From Gnetum montanum (lineage: Eukaryota > Streptophyta > Gnetopsida > Gnetales > Gnetaceae), in the NCBI GenBank assembly GCA_015680685.1, contig MNCI01022649.1:204068-268067 (forward strand): 64,000 nt of DNA, read 5' to 3'. A program made the translations under genes and the position numbers. The number at the start of each line of letters is the position of its first letter. The first letter of the stretch is position 1. Of this stretch, positions 48,953 through 61,027 are shown piece by piece. Under the pieces are notes generated by a model. The model did not search any database, was not told the origin of the DNA, and saw only the letters and a program-made list of their open reading frames with translations.

Positions 48953-49716
48953 TGATGAGTGGCAAGGTACCCCTACACTCAACCATGCGAATACAAGCAT
49001 TTCATGTGCGATCCAATCGAACTCCAAGGACTAAGTGCTTACGCGCCTTAATGGAACACTTAAGGTTAATCAATCATTATCTTCCCAAACTTACTTGTAT
49101 TGTCACAGTTGTATGGTTAAGTAAGCTTGAGGTATATGATTTTTATGTCTTTTATCTTTTTAATGTCTTATGCTAATAGGGGAAGGTGAAGAGAACTAAG
49201 TGACTAACTTTCATTAACTATTCACTAACTAAGTTCTAATTGTCCTAACACCAGTATCTATTCCCACTTGCTGCACACACCTTGAACCAGTGCAACACTG
49301 CTAAGATTACCAAACACTACTTGTTACTGGGTTACCAAGCATTACACATGTGCTTGAAGCAGTCGTACTGAGTGTACTTAACTAGGAGAGTCAAGGGTTG
49401 AGAGAGATTAATCAACTAGGAAAGCATTTATACATTCAACAATAATTAATTACTATTTAGCTTAGTCCATATGCTACAAGGTTTATCAAAAAGTTCGTCT
49501 TTATTGCCGTACACAAATGTGTGCTCAAGTACAATTTGCTCGAATAAAGATCTGTTCACTTTAACACTCCTACTGTGGGCACATGGAAATTATTCTAACT
49601 CTGGAATGGTAAAACTGCAAGAGTTTAGCTAAGGGTCTATGACTAAGTGCCTAGAATAGGGAAAGCCACCTCTTATTTATAGACATTGCAGCAGGCCGCG
49701 ATATCGTGGCTCATCA
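48953..49716 (-). repeat. E3 5' LTR (right copy, 764 bp)
   Basis: The TATA-like CTATAAATAA is at 49673-49682 on the minus strand. Only about 34 bp lie between it and the LTR end, with a single GATATC, so the palindrome array of E1/E2 is absent here. Confidence 0.88.
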
Positions 49717-49721
49717 CTTTG

Positions 49722-50330
49722 AATTTGAAAGTTACTTACTATATTATTACAAAGAATGATTTTATTCATAACAATTCAATAGAGCTTGGAAAATATAATT
49801 ATTATTGGACTTTTAAATTAGAAAAATGAAAGACATTTGGAGAGCTCTAACATTTCTTAGAATTTGTAATTTTTATGATGTCTTATTCATCAAGGTCCTC
49901 CTATTAACACTTATCTTAAACATATCAAACATGTTTCTCCTTAATGTTTTCTTTATAGAAGTGAAAACTCATTTTCTCATATTTGTTTTAGTATCCTCTT
50001 ACTCAAAAGGCTTGAAAATGGATATCCAGAATTTGTAATAACTTTCAACCAAGCATCAATGAAGTCATTATTGGTGATCAGCCTACTTTGTGTATTTCCT
50101 TTCTTTGCATTTGAAATTATCTTTGACCACTTGTTCTCCACTCTATTTGGAAGCTTTGATGTGTAGTTATTTCTAAATATCAAGAGCATAACTATGATGT
50201 CACTTCAAGGGTCAAATTCCATATTCTTAAAGATGTCACTTTTCAGCTACAACTTTAGACAAAAAAGCTACCAATGGAAGTTGAATAATTAATTTATTTT
50301 CTACAGTATTAATTTTTTTTTTAGTAACTC
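49722..50330 (+). pseudogene. LINE C-terminus (right piece)
   Basis: After E3, the plus strand reads KDIWRALTFLRICNFYDVLF, then LILNISNMFL and, after frame slips, SENSFSHICFS. This corresponds to the C-terminal zinc-binding region of plant LINE polyproteins (W..P.I.FF.W, then a Cys/His cluster). Decayed; the 3' end of the LINE is not sharply visible. Confidence 0.6.
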
Positions 50331-50716
50331 AAGGATGGAAAGCTTTCAAATTTTGCTGCTATTTGTTCTTTACTTCTAATTGATGTATTCTATTATCTTT
50401 AGAAAGAGTTTTCTCCCTCCCATTATAAGAAACCTTTTAGTAAAAAGTGAAAACCCATGAGTGCACTTCTGATTAAGAACAAAGCCTAATACTTTTCCTA
50501 TCCCATAGGGAAGGTTTTTCAAGATTAGTTGTAAAGATAAAAACTTTAAAAGGCATCCTCAAAATGGTAGGGTTTTTTCTTTAGACTCTCTCTTTGATGA
50601 TCTAATGTACTCTAAAATTTTTTAATATTATTATTCTTTTTTATTTCATCTAACACACACAACACCATCCCCACCACCCCTTCCCCCTCCCATCCCTACA
50701 CACACACACACCCACC
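50331..50716. other. Unassigned AT-rich sequence ending in a CA-rich tract
   Basis: No gene is seen. 'acacacaacaccatcccc' and (CA)n text lead into the large gap. Confidence 0.5.
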
Positions 50717-50839
50717 NNNNNNNNNNNNNNNNNNNNNNNNNNNNNNNNNNNNNNNNNNNNNNNNNNNNNNNNNNNNNNNNNNNNNNNNNNNNNNNNNNNN
50801 NNNNNNNNNNNNNNNNNNNNNNNNNNNNNNNNNNNNNNN
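50717..50839. other. Assembly gap (123 N)
   Basis: A run of N follows a CA-rich low-complexity tract. Confidence 0.99.
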
Positions 50840-52059
50840 CAAAAAAAAGTTTCTATTTCCATTTTTCTTAGTTCATAAAACTTATATTTATTTCGTAATG
50901 TTTCACTTTAGCATATCCAACCTCACTCGATCAAACACCTTACTAAGAGTTAAATCATACAATCAAAGTTTTGCTAACTCTTGTAAGAAGACAACAATTG
51001 CATACTCATTATTAGTATATGATATCGTTCTATCCATGATTTATGATATGGTTACTTGTGTACACTTGTGACTTGTACAATTGGACATTGGGAACTCTTG
51101 CTGCATTAGACCCTCTTGGATATATTCTATGGTTATATAAAGCTTTCTAGACAATTACAACTTTTTGTAATATATAATACTTTAACTTATAATTTTTAGA
51201 TTTAATTAGAAACATCTATATGTATCCATAACCTAGAGTTGCCTATTCTTTAGCTCAAATTTGTAAGTTTTATTATTGATTTCATTCTACCATACATGAT
51301 TTGTGCCGAGGGCCACTATTGGAGAGGCAGCAAGCATATTGGTTCAATTTTGGTGGGCAATGCTAAGTTATAAAGTTCTAATTAGACTATATATTTTAGG
51401 GTGTACCTATATGACAATTATCTGGCCCACCTATCTACCTAACTTATACATCACAAGCCACATGCTTTAACCATGTAAGCAATGCCTCACTAACTCATAA
51501 TTATTTAGAAGATCCTAATAAATATAATATAAATATCAAGGCAATGAATTTGAATTTTGGTTAGCTTGATAGAATAGTGGTGAGGACAATTATTTGGAGT
51601 GATTATGCTTGTTTCTCAAGTTAGAATATGTGGGTTAAATTTAGGCATAGCCACTTGAAGAGTTTAGGCTTTTAAGCATCCACCAAGTCCACCCTCTAAA
51701 CCCCAAATGAACATTGAAACCAGAGATAATGAAGTCACCATTGAAACTAGAGATAATGAGGTAACCTTTGCACTACCCAATGAAAGTTAAAGAAAATATG
51801 GAAGCTTCCATTGTGAATGATGCCTTTGGAGTTTCCATGTTTGCCTTGCGTAGTAACGCCAGCCACAAAGGTAAACGCTCATTTCTTGAAGGAAGCCCAA
51901 ACAAAACATACTGGATACATAAATAACACATACTTTGCGTACATATAATAATAGCCAAAGAAGCCGGTATCACGCAAAAACACAACACCAACAAAACACC
52001 CATCCATCAGGCTCCTTCTTCTGCTCCTGCAGTTGCAGAATACAAGAAAGGGAGACACA
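50840..52059. other. Upstream region of the complex I gene
   Basis: No ORF is convincing. A SINE-like stretch lies at 51,555-51,700, homologous to the insert at 42,401-42,536. A 32-bp unit 'attgaaactagagataatga' is duplicated at 51,714-51,760. 'catataataat' near 51,943 could act as a TATA element, about 220 bp before the start codon; this is weak. Confidence 0.4.
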
Positions 52060-52100
52060 GCCAGAGCCAGAGAGAGAGAGATAGAGAGAGCGAGAGAAAA
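52060..52100 (+). promoter_or_regulatory. GA-rich tract in the presumed 5' UTR
   Basis: An (AG)n-type run lies 60-105 bp before the start codon. Such tracts are common in plant 5' UTRs; its function is not shown. Confidence 0.6.
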
Positions 52101-52163
52101 TCAGTGGAGTGGAGTAGATTGGATCGCAGGAAGGAAGGAAGAAGAAAAAAAAGAAGGAAGAAA

Positions 52164-55100
52164 ATGACGGAGGCAGCGATTCGGGGGAAGTCGGGGATGA
52201 CAAGCGTGAAGGAGATGCCAGTGCTTCAAGATGGAGCTCCTCCTGGTGGATTCCCTCCTGTCCGATACGCTCGCCGCATTCCCAACAGTGGCCCTGGCGC
52301 TGTTGCTGTCTTCCTCACTTCCATCGGTGTCCTCTGCTACGGCATCTACCAGATCGGCCAGGGCAACAAGCACCGTGGGTGGGTATATTCACATTCTCAT
52401 TTTCCAATGCAATTCCAAAAATTAGGGTTTTACTATGTTACTTTGATCATTTCATTTTGTTGTTTTCAACCGCAATTTCGCTCTCTGTAATGTCAATTTC
52501 GTTTAATCGAATACCTATTTCGGTTTCCCGTGAGGCCAGACCAATTTGCCTTTCCTCTTCCGTCAAATTTGTTACGTTATTGAAGCCGTTGGAAGAATAT
52601 AAAATCTGCATTGCATGACACTGGAAAGTGAGGTTAATGCAGCACTGTAGACATCCAGAAATTTTGCCCCTTAATGTTCTGGTACAAATTTGACATTTAA
52701 CACGAAACTGGTTTCGTTAAAAACATTCATGCAAAATTGGTATCCAGAGCGGAATCGGTTTCCGCGCTGAAATCTAATGGTCAAAGGGATATTACTTCTT
52801 TGGTTAATTGAATTTGCTATTTTTGATAGCAATTTTGCTGAACTGTCAAGCAATTTCTCTTTAGTCTAAGCGCTCTTAATTAATTTCAATTTGGCTGAAG
52901 ATGTGTTTCAAATTTGCTTTTTAATCTCATCAATTTGACTTATGGTTAAAAATCATAAGTTCATTCAAAGTTGCAAAAGCAGAGATGTAAGTTACGATGG
53001 ATTAAAGAACTTTTTCTTTTTGTTTTTTTGGTTTTGTAACTTTTGATAAATTCATCTTTTTAATTTTGAGTGAAATTGATCAGAGCAAAACAAATTTGAA
53101 TTGTATTTTAAGTGAAAGAAATCCGAAATTCATCCAAAGTTGCAAAACCAAAGATGTAAGTTATGATGGATTGAAGAGCCTTTTTTCTTCTTTTGTAACT
53201 TTTGATAAATTTTGATCAGAGCACAAATCAAATATAAATTGTAATTTAAGAAAAATTGAAATTAATTGAGCACTTAATCAAAAGTACTGTTACTTTGGCC
53301 CACGTATTTGCTAAGGGGTACATGATATACGCTGGAATTTTTGCCTAATGAAAGATGCGTTTGAAAAGGTTTTGTCACGCAATTGTTTTAGAGACAAGAA
53401 TGATTCCTTTCATGTTTTATCATTTCATGGTTAGTACCTAGCAATTCATGGTTAATACCTATCAATTCACACTCAGTAGTTTTCCCCTTTTCCCTAAGCT
53501 GCTTGAACAGTGGACTCTCCTTCATGATATAATATTGGGCAGTGTGTTTTTATTACGATTTGCTTCTCCTTCAAATGATTGTTGGAATAATTTTCTAGCT
53601 AAGTTTACAGACTTACGGTGCCAGAAAGTCGAAGACGGGAAACGTTATTGAGAGGAAAACGTGATAAGAAACGTTGCATCAGAAAGTGGGCAAGAAACAT
53701 GTATTTATTATAGATAATAGTATGAATATTTCTTATGTGATGGCTGCAAACCCATAGAAACTTCGAAGCACCCTCAATTTTGACGTTGCATTTACTAGTA
53801 TAACCATCGTCCAGACGTGTGCTTGTCCTCTTCTCATTGACTGTTTACCAGAATAACATTATATGCTTCTAGTTAGTTGATTGAATTTAATTTGAGAGCC
53901 TAAATGATAATGTTCTGAAGTGTTACACAACGCAATTAAAACGTTTCAATGTAATCTTAAATGGTTTGGAAAACATTGATTGGAGACTACTTCTGATTAA
54001 AGAACTTCACTTCCCTCTTGACAACTAAGCATAAGTGCTCACCAACTAACAAAGAAACACAGTAGCACATACTTGAGGGCTGAATCAAAACGAAATCTAA
54101 TAGATCTGTCTTCTCTCTTAACTAGTTTTAGGTTCAATGATAAAGTTATACAATAATGAGATTGTAAGAAAGTCAGGCAACGTGCCAATACAATTCCAAT
54201 CTTACTGTTCAATCTGCTGATCCTGAAGTCTTTACTATTTAGTCATTTGAATTTATGCATGAATGTAATGAATCTAGTGCAACCACGCTTCAATACAATG
54301 GGTGTTGGATATATGGGTTACGAGTACTTGCAGTACTGGTTTCAAACAAGTAAAAATTCTTAATATCAACTGTTCTTTTTCCATCTGAAATATTTCAGAT
54401 GCCCAAAACTTTGCAAAACCCAGTTTCTTATTATGGTTCCATTTCTTATCAAAAAAAGCAAAACATTAACTATCTGTCATGTGTAACAATTCATTTTAGG
54501 GTAGTTGCCTGGAGCTCCCTATGGTTGACCAGTCAACTAGACAAGGTAAGCAAACACAGAAAGTAAAAGCAACAACATTACTGCATCCAGTAACCGAAAG
54601 AAAAAAGGCACATTACCAAAGAGACATTATCTGTGCAAAATGGAAACAAGCAATATCAAAGGGCACGGAAACAATATCCCAGAATGGAAGAGAGTCTGCA
54701 ACAGGAGCGAAGCACCAAGCGGAGTTTAGGACAAATGATCAAACAAACCAAAGTTTAAAACAAATGATCAAACAAATACAGCGTCTGTAACAGAAAATGC
54801 ACAAATTGGACTAATACATTGCCAAGAATAATCATGACAACACAAGAACTTGATCACCATTATCTTTGTTCTTGCATTTGTTTTTATTTTACTTGAAATC
54901 TGCATTGCAGTTTTTCATGCAATTTTCTTTTTCAAACTGTAGTTACTTGAAGCGAGAAAAGTTTGCTGCTCGTTCGGCAATTCTACCACTGATTCAAGCT
55001 GAAGAAGATGAAAGGTCTGGTAGTCTTCATCCTTTTTATCTTTTTGCTGCTGTTATGACTCTGGTATCTTAACATAGTTGTGCTCCCAGGTTTGTGAAAG

Positions 55101-55234
55101 CATGGCATGAGCATCTAAAGGAAGAGGCAGAAATTATGAAAAACGTTCCTGGTTGGAAGGTTGGTGAGAATGTCTATAATTCTGGAAGGTGGATGCCTCC
55201 TGCAACTGGAGAGCTCCGACCAGATGTTTGGTAA
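52164..55234 (+). CDS. NDUFA13: NADH dehydrogenase 1 alpha subcomplex subunit 13 (GRIM-19 homologue, complex I)
   Basis: Three exons, 52164-52378, 54943-55014 and 55090-55234, join into 432 nt (143 residues plus TAA), the length of the Arabidopsis homologue. All introns are GT..AG, with junction codons GG|T (Gly72) and AG|G (Arg96). The protein starts [18 protein letters not shown], contains [20 protein letters not shown] and a membrane helix at about residues 44-62, then AEEDERFVKAW and the conserved C-terminus [16 protein letters not shown]. The family is an accessory subunit of mitochondrial complex I, with one helix crossing the inner membrane and the C-terminal part extending alongside the complex. 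The reading frame is open upstream to 52104 but without an ATG, so the ATG at 52164 is the start. It is the only intact gene in the window; no damage is visible. Confidence 0.97.
52379..54942 (+). other. Intron 1 of the complex I gene (2564 bp)
   Basis: Its donor is gtgggtat and its acceptor ttcaaactgtag. It contains an imperfect tandem duplication (52,955-53,245). The ORFs inside (53448-53651, 54521-54790) have no recognisable product. Intron 2 (55015-55089) is only 75 bp. Confidence 0.93.
52955..53245 (+). repeat. Imperfect tandem duplication in intron 1
   Basis: A stretch beginning tcattcaaagttgcaaaa recurs 169 bp later as tcatccaaagttgcaaaa. It continues through gatgtaagttacgatggatt and ttttgtaacttttgataaat. 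Confidence 0.8.
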
Positions 55235-55301
55235 CTCTGATAAACAGACTGGAGAGGACTTTCCTGTCCATAGATGAGTTCAGGCCTTTTGCGACTTCAA
55301 G

Positions 55302-55307
55302 AATAAA
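55302..55307 (+). terminator. Poly(A) signal of the complex I gene
   Basis: AATAAA lies 68 bp after the stop codon. Confidence 0.65.
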
Positions 55308-55309
55308 AC

Positions 55310-58300
55310 ATAAACTGAACTACCATTGATCTATTATTTCTGATGTCTTTGCTGCAGATGGTTGTGGTAGATTATACTTGCTTATCAATTTTTGATAAAA
55401 AAAAATTTATTATTTTATATGTGAATTATACTAGGGTCCACTAACTTTGCTATATTACGTACTAAAAATTTGCATTTCGCACATGAATGCTGTGTAATGT
55501 GGTTAAATTATGAGAATCTCTTGTATCTTTGAATATATTGTAATCAACATCAATATTTAATTATCCAGAGGCTGCTAGAACATGAGCTGAATGGTGATTC
55601 ATTAATTTTATTTGTACTTGTTTGGCAATGCTGGAACCTTAGAGAATTGTTCCTCTATTAGCCATGTGTCTGAATCAATAACTACTGGACGGATTTTGCT
55701 TTTAAGGCAAAATAGATGTTAAGGAAGTTGAATATATTAGTGTGTTAGAAGGATAGGCCGTTGAAGAAAGGTACAGTGAAGTTGAAGATGGCAGGGTGAG
55801 GAAACAACGTTAAAGGATAACAAGTTGGCAAGAAGACTTTGGTTGAAATTTATTCTTGCATTTTTTTCCCGAAAAATATTGTTCCATTATCATGTTGCAA
55901 AGAAGTTCTCACACTTGATTGATAACTGGTTTTCAAAGATCATTGTAAACATAGAATATATTTTGAGGCTTCATTTTAACTGCGCGATATTATGGATTGA
56001 AGCTAAATCATGTTTAAATTGGGTTAAGGCATTCATATCATAATCCAAAAATTCAAATGTTTGTGCAGTTTCAAGGCATGCAGAATAAAACATTTCGCCA
56101 AAGTTCTCAAAATAATGTTGTTGTTTGGAGCATTTTAGTATTATAGCTTTGAGACAAATGTTAAAACAATTTCATCTTTTCTTGTTAATTCCTTTTGGCC
56201 TTTTGTGTTTTGATGATTATCTTATGCTTCTTTATGTTTAACTTGTAAATGTGCTTCAATTCTATGTTGGGCTGAGTGTATTAGTTTAGGAAAGGAAAAT
56301 GTATCATTTTGTATTGGTGAAATTGAAGGTAAAATTTTATTACATTTATATAGAGTTAGAGGATTTGCTTGACAAGTTAGTTTTGTGCATTATGTGAAAA
56401 ATGCATCAGAACAACAAATGTTGAGAAAAACATATAGCTTGAATAGTTCATATGAAGACTAACTAGAGTCTCTCTTGTTTTTTTAAGGGATTGATGGCAT
56501 TTATTTGTATTTGTAGGTATGAGAGATTTGTCATTTTTTTTTCTAAAGAAATTTGTTTCGTAACATTCTAATAAAATGTGTTCATCTTTTACAATTTGTA
56601 GTAAACAAAATTGACATATAGGCTTCATGTTGTGTATTATTCAATTCGATATGGTGTGATCCTATTCTTGCTCTTTAAGTAGTGTAGTACTAAGTATTAA
56701 TTTTATGTAGGGTAACAGTGCTCTCTACATTAATTTCTTCATTATTTACACCAATAATATTCTATTGTTATGCAACAAGACATATCTAAAGGCTTCCCTT
56801 TTTTAATGTTTATGCCTAAAGATTCCGTATTGCCTTAGGATATCTAAATGGGATCATTTCCAAGATGCCACATTTAGAGCATTTATCATGACCAGTCATG
56901 CTTTGAGCTTGTAACTAGGTTAGAGTGGTTATGGGTAATTTATTAGATACAATCCTACCCACTAATTGTACCATTGTTTTATGATTTATGTATCCCCAAA
57001 GGATGCATTAATGATTCTTAGGGTTAAGTGAAATGTCATAGCACTATACAAATATTTTGCCTTTGCAACTTGAATCTAAGGCTTATTTTCATTTTTAATT
57101 TGCAAAGCAAGCTTCCCTATCAGGACTAGATTTAGACCTAATTATTTCACATTCCAACTACCACCAAACCATAGCTTATAGATATTTGTTCAAGATTTAA
57201 TATGATAGGTTCAAGATAATGATATGAACAAAAGAGAAGAACCCTCAAGATTATTTCCAAAATAGAGAGAATGTTTTTTGGTGATTTATATAATAATAAA
57301 AGATATAAAAGCATTGAGTAGATAATTGATTTGACCAAATTGGAGTCTACCTACTTAAGATAACTAATTCCTTTGCCAATCCTCCAACTTTTTATTAGTT
57401 CTATTAACCATTTCCATACAAAGCTCTTTTTGCATTCTGCCATTGAAGAGAGAATAGCCTAAATACTTTGTTGGTAGAGTATATTTGTTAGAGTTTCATT
57501 TTATGCTAGTTGACAACTCTAATATACCCAAGGATCTTGTGGTTAGAAACTTAATACTTACTAATCTTTCATAACTGTATCACTTATCAATGTTTACAAA
57601 CATCATAAAGCATGAATTACAACTTAATTGTTTGTTGTACAAAGGAGACTGTAGTTATCCCTAAATAACTTGTTAAGTGTATGAACTCTACGTACAATTT
57701 AACTATAATTCCTTGTAGCCTCTTCTTTACTTCAACGAAGCCTCCTAGGTGATCATCTCTTCTTATTAAAAAACTAGATCAAGCTTACACTTGGCTTAAA
57801 CTATGATCTTCTATTCCTCTTTAGGAAATTGGATCTAGATTTACTTCTTCTTTTGGAAACTAGATATAGATTTACTCTTAAGTCATATTTGCACCTTCAC
57901 TTTTCTAGCAAAGGATGCTTAATGACTCCTTCAACTATTTAGTTACAAAGTTCACTATATGTCATGATGATTAATCATCGTAACTGTCTTCCCTTTAACT
58001 AGTTATAATGTTTGATATATTATTCACTTATCATTTTTTTTCTTTTTCTTCTTCATTAGAATATGCTTGGATTTGTCTCTTGACTTCTTCTCCTTCTTAT
58101 AGATTTTCTTCATTCCTTATATATATATATTTGTTACTTTTCTTGCTTGCTCATTATATATTGTAACTTGAACAAGCACTTGCCTTACATACTGTAAGTG
58201 TGTGAATGACTCTTCATAGTTAAAGAATGCATCTTTAGGAATAATCTGAAGTTAATCATAGATGGTTATGTTCCTTCATTTTGAGTTACAAAACTAATGA

Positions 58301-58700
58301 TTGTATAACTAAGACTCACTTAAAGTCTAACACTCTCCTTCAAGCATTAGTTTCATAAGTTTATTTAACATTTTGTTGAGAAATTGATGAGCATATCAAG
58401 TTATGAGTATAATATTGACATCATGGTGGCTAGTCAAAAAGTATTACACATACTTTAGTAAACTCTTCTTCACTCATGAGTTTATAGATACATATAAAAA
58501 ATGATCATTACCCAAAGCTATAACACTCATCCCAACAATCAAGGTCCACAAAGGGTCAATAGATGAGCTTCATAGATAAATGTGAAAAATGAAATTAAAA
58601 ATATATTTGAAGGAATACAATCTTATAGTTTAGAACATCTTTGAGAAGGACTATATCATGGGATTCCAACATATGGAATGACTAATTCTTCTTTCATTTT
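55310..58700. other. Intergenic, nothing identified
   Basis: AT-rich sequence without a supported gene. A minus-strand ORF at 56377-56628 has a CX2C..HILLEC pattern resembling a LINE zinc-binding tail, but the evidence is too thin to call. Confidence 0.5.
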
Positions 58701-61022
58701 CTTCAAAGCACTACCTTCTAATGCTACTAATTTCATAATTTGAGTTGGTGGTTTTGTTGATGATGGAAATAATGATGGTTGTTATTTAGTAATGCTTCCC
58801 TACTCAATATCTATGGCTACTAATTTCTCTATGGGAGGATTATTCTGAATATCATGTAAAACTTCTACAACAATTATGTCTACCAAGGATTCAAGACCTA
58901 TTAAGTAGAAAATTGGCTTGGGCTACTTTTGTCGAAGCTTCAATGCTTTGTAATATCTCTTGATTTTATCCAATTCTACTTGCAACTACATGATTTCTTC
59001 TTCTCTTTGCAGCATATTTCTGTTTCAACTCTGTAGCAAGTTACCTCAACTACATGCATCTTGTCCTTTGCCTCTTTACTGTTTACTTGCAAAGTATTAT
59101 TATCCATAATCAATTCCTAATTTGTGCTACATAACACCACCTTATCTTCTTTAACACATGAATATTTCTCATTTAATTCTTTGATTTGTTCCTAATATTC
59201 TAGTTCAAGTGTCTTGATAGTAGTCTTATGATCATTGGTTGATTTTCTAGATATTTGATCAAGTAACACTAGTTTAGGATTGATTTTATCCTTGTAATCT
59301 TCCACAGTGTCAATAAACTTCTTAAACCCTTCTTTGAGCTTTTCACACTTGCTAACTTGGACTTGCAGTAAGATCTCCCAATATTTTTTCTCTTTTTTCA
59401 TCAAGGAGAGATTCTTTAGGGCCTCAATGATGTCTTCCTCCTTTCTCTAAGTTATTTCTAATATTTCAACTCAACTGTCTTGATAGTAGTCTTATGATCA
59501 TCAATTGATTTTCTAGACATTTGATCAAGTAACACTAGTTTGGGCTTGATTTTATTCTTGTAATCTTTCATAGTGTCAATAAAATTCTTGAATTCTTCTT
59601 TGAGCTTTTTATACTTACTAACATGGATTTGTATTTATGTCTTCTAATATTTTTTCTCTTTTTCCATCAGGGAGAGCTTCTTTAGGGCCTTAATACTATC
59701 CTTCTTCTATTTCCAAACAATCCTAAAGGTAACATAATGAATCATGAATTCAACATATAGGGATGCTTCCATATTTATGGTCTCATGATCCTTTAAGATA
59801 CATTCTCTTCTTGATTCTAGCCAATATTTGATACCTTCATGAATAGTTCACTTATCATCCTTAATCCATAGCGTGAAGGTGTTCTCCTAGAATTCTCTAT
59901 TGATCTTCCATTCATGGCCATATGGTATTCTAATCATGAGTAAACAATTTTGAACAACAAGCATTTTATAGATATCTATTCATAACATCTCTAGGCAGGG
60001 ACAAACATCATGAGTTAGTGAAGTGCCATTTAGCATATCCTTACTCTTCTCAAGATCACCCTCATCAATCATTTCAATGTCATTGAAATCATCTTCCTCA
60101 ATATTATCAAAATAAATAGGAGGGGGAATAATATAAAACTTATCTTAAATTTTCTTCTCTTTCTCATGTTTGACCTTGATTTTTAAAGGCAAGGTTTCTA
60201 GATGATTCTTGTTTGCTTCAAATTTATGACCTTTTTTTTTTTTTTTTTTTGCATGATCTTCTTCTTTCCAGATTTATTGCTACAACTATTGCTATTTTCT
60301 TAGGATTTCTTCATCTTTAAGATTGCATAGCATTTACAATAGAGATAGCGGTTGTTGTAGAGACAATTGAATTTAGTGTGGACTTCACAACTTCTTTATT
60401 TTGTAGATTCCTTATCTCAATTTTTGACAAGAAAATAGGGATTAGCATGCTTGTAGGAAGGGTTGAAGGCATCATTGAGTTGGAAATCCTTCTCTAGATC
60501 CACATAAAAGGCAACCGAATCCAAACTAAAATGAAGTTTCTTCTTTCACTTTTATAAGGGCTTTATAAAAATAATGAACTACAAATGATGACCAACTATA
60601 CTTATTTACCCAAAGATGAACATTGTACATGCACTTTCTAAGACTCCACTGGATTGATGTTTAGTGGTCAAAGTAATCAATCTAATTATTAAGTACTTTA
60701 ACAATTGAGTGCATGGGCTTACTCAGGATTTCAATCAACTAGATATGTTTACTTATCTAGAAAAACCTAGGATAAAGAATCTCTAAGGGCATAGCACATG
60801 CCAACAAAAGACAAGTAGATATTCTTATCATTGAATACATAATGCATAATTTCTTCATTTATAGGAACATGCTAATCTCCATTAAAAATCTTGAATACTC
60901 CATTGTTGTATGACTTAATGATTTTAAACAAATCTTCAATGAAATTAGATAATTGACAAGTTTGAAATCACATACCCTTCCACAATTATCTCTCTCTAGT
61001 TGTTAAACTTTAGAATCCACCA
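58700..61022 (-). pseudogene. Coding-like minus-strand stretch, identity unknown
   Basis: Minus-strand pieces rich in Lys, Glu, Leu and Asp occur, for example QVSKCEKLKEGFKKFIDTVE at 59.3 kb and NIEEDDFNDIEMIDEGDLEK at 60.1 kb. They look like a decayed coiled-coil or acidic-linker protein, possibly a retroelement gag. There are many stops. It contains a 266-bp tandem duplication. I do not recognise a family. Confidence 0.3.
59190..59715. repeat. 266-bp tandem duplication
   Basis: 59190-59455 is repeated at 59456-59715. Matched phrases include gtcttgatagtagtcttatg, tttgatcaagtaacactagt and the 'gagctttt' to 'tttttctctttt' part, 266 bp apart, with moderate divergence. Confidence 0.85.
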
Positions 61023-61027
61023 TTAAC

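Larger units (their letters stand above)
42894..49716 (-). mobile_element. E3: gag-pro LTR element of the E1 family
   Basis: The LTRs are 42894-43494 (cut by an N) and 48953-49716. The target duplication is cttcg (42889-42893) / ctttg (49717-49721), differing by one CpG-type transition. It has the same tgatgagtgg and tcatca ends and a tRNA-Asp primer site (48934-48951). The minus strand encodes gag and a decayed protease, but no RT or integrase. It is inserted in the C-terminal part of the LINE. Confidence 0.9.

Noticed and set aside
50650-50862. 70-codon minus-strand ORF
   Set aside because: Most of it is the N gap, and its ends are CA-repeat translation.
52104-52163. Possible 20-residue basic N-terminal extension of the complex I subunit
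   Set aside because: The open frame upstream begins with GTG and not ATG, and homologues start at the MTEA methionine encoded at 52164.
56377-57050. Minus-strand LINE zinc-binding tail (CQFC..HILLEC)
   Set aside because: A single Cys/His pattern in a short ORF with no readable RT nearby; it could be chance.
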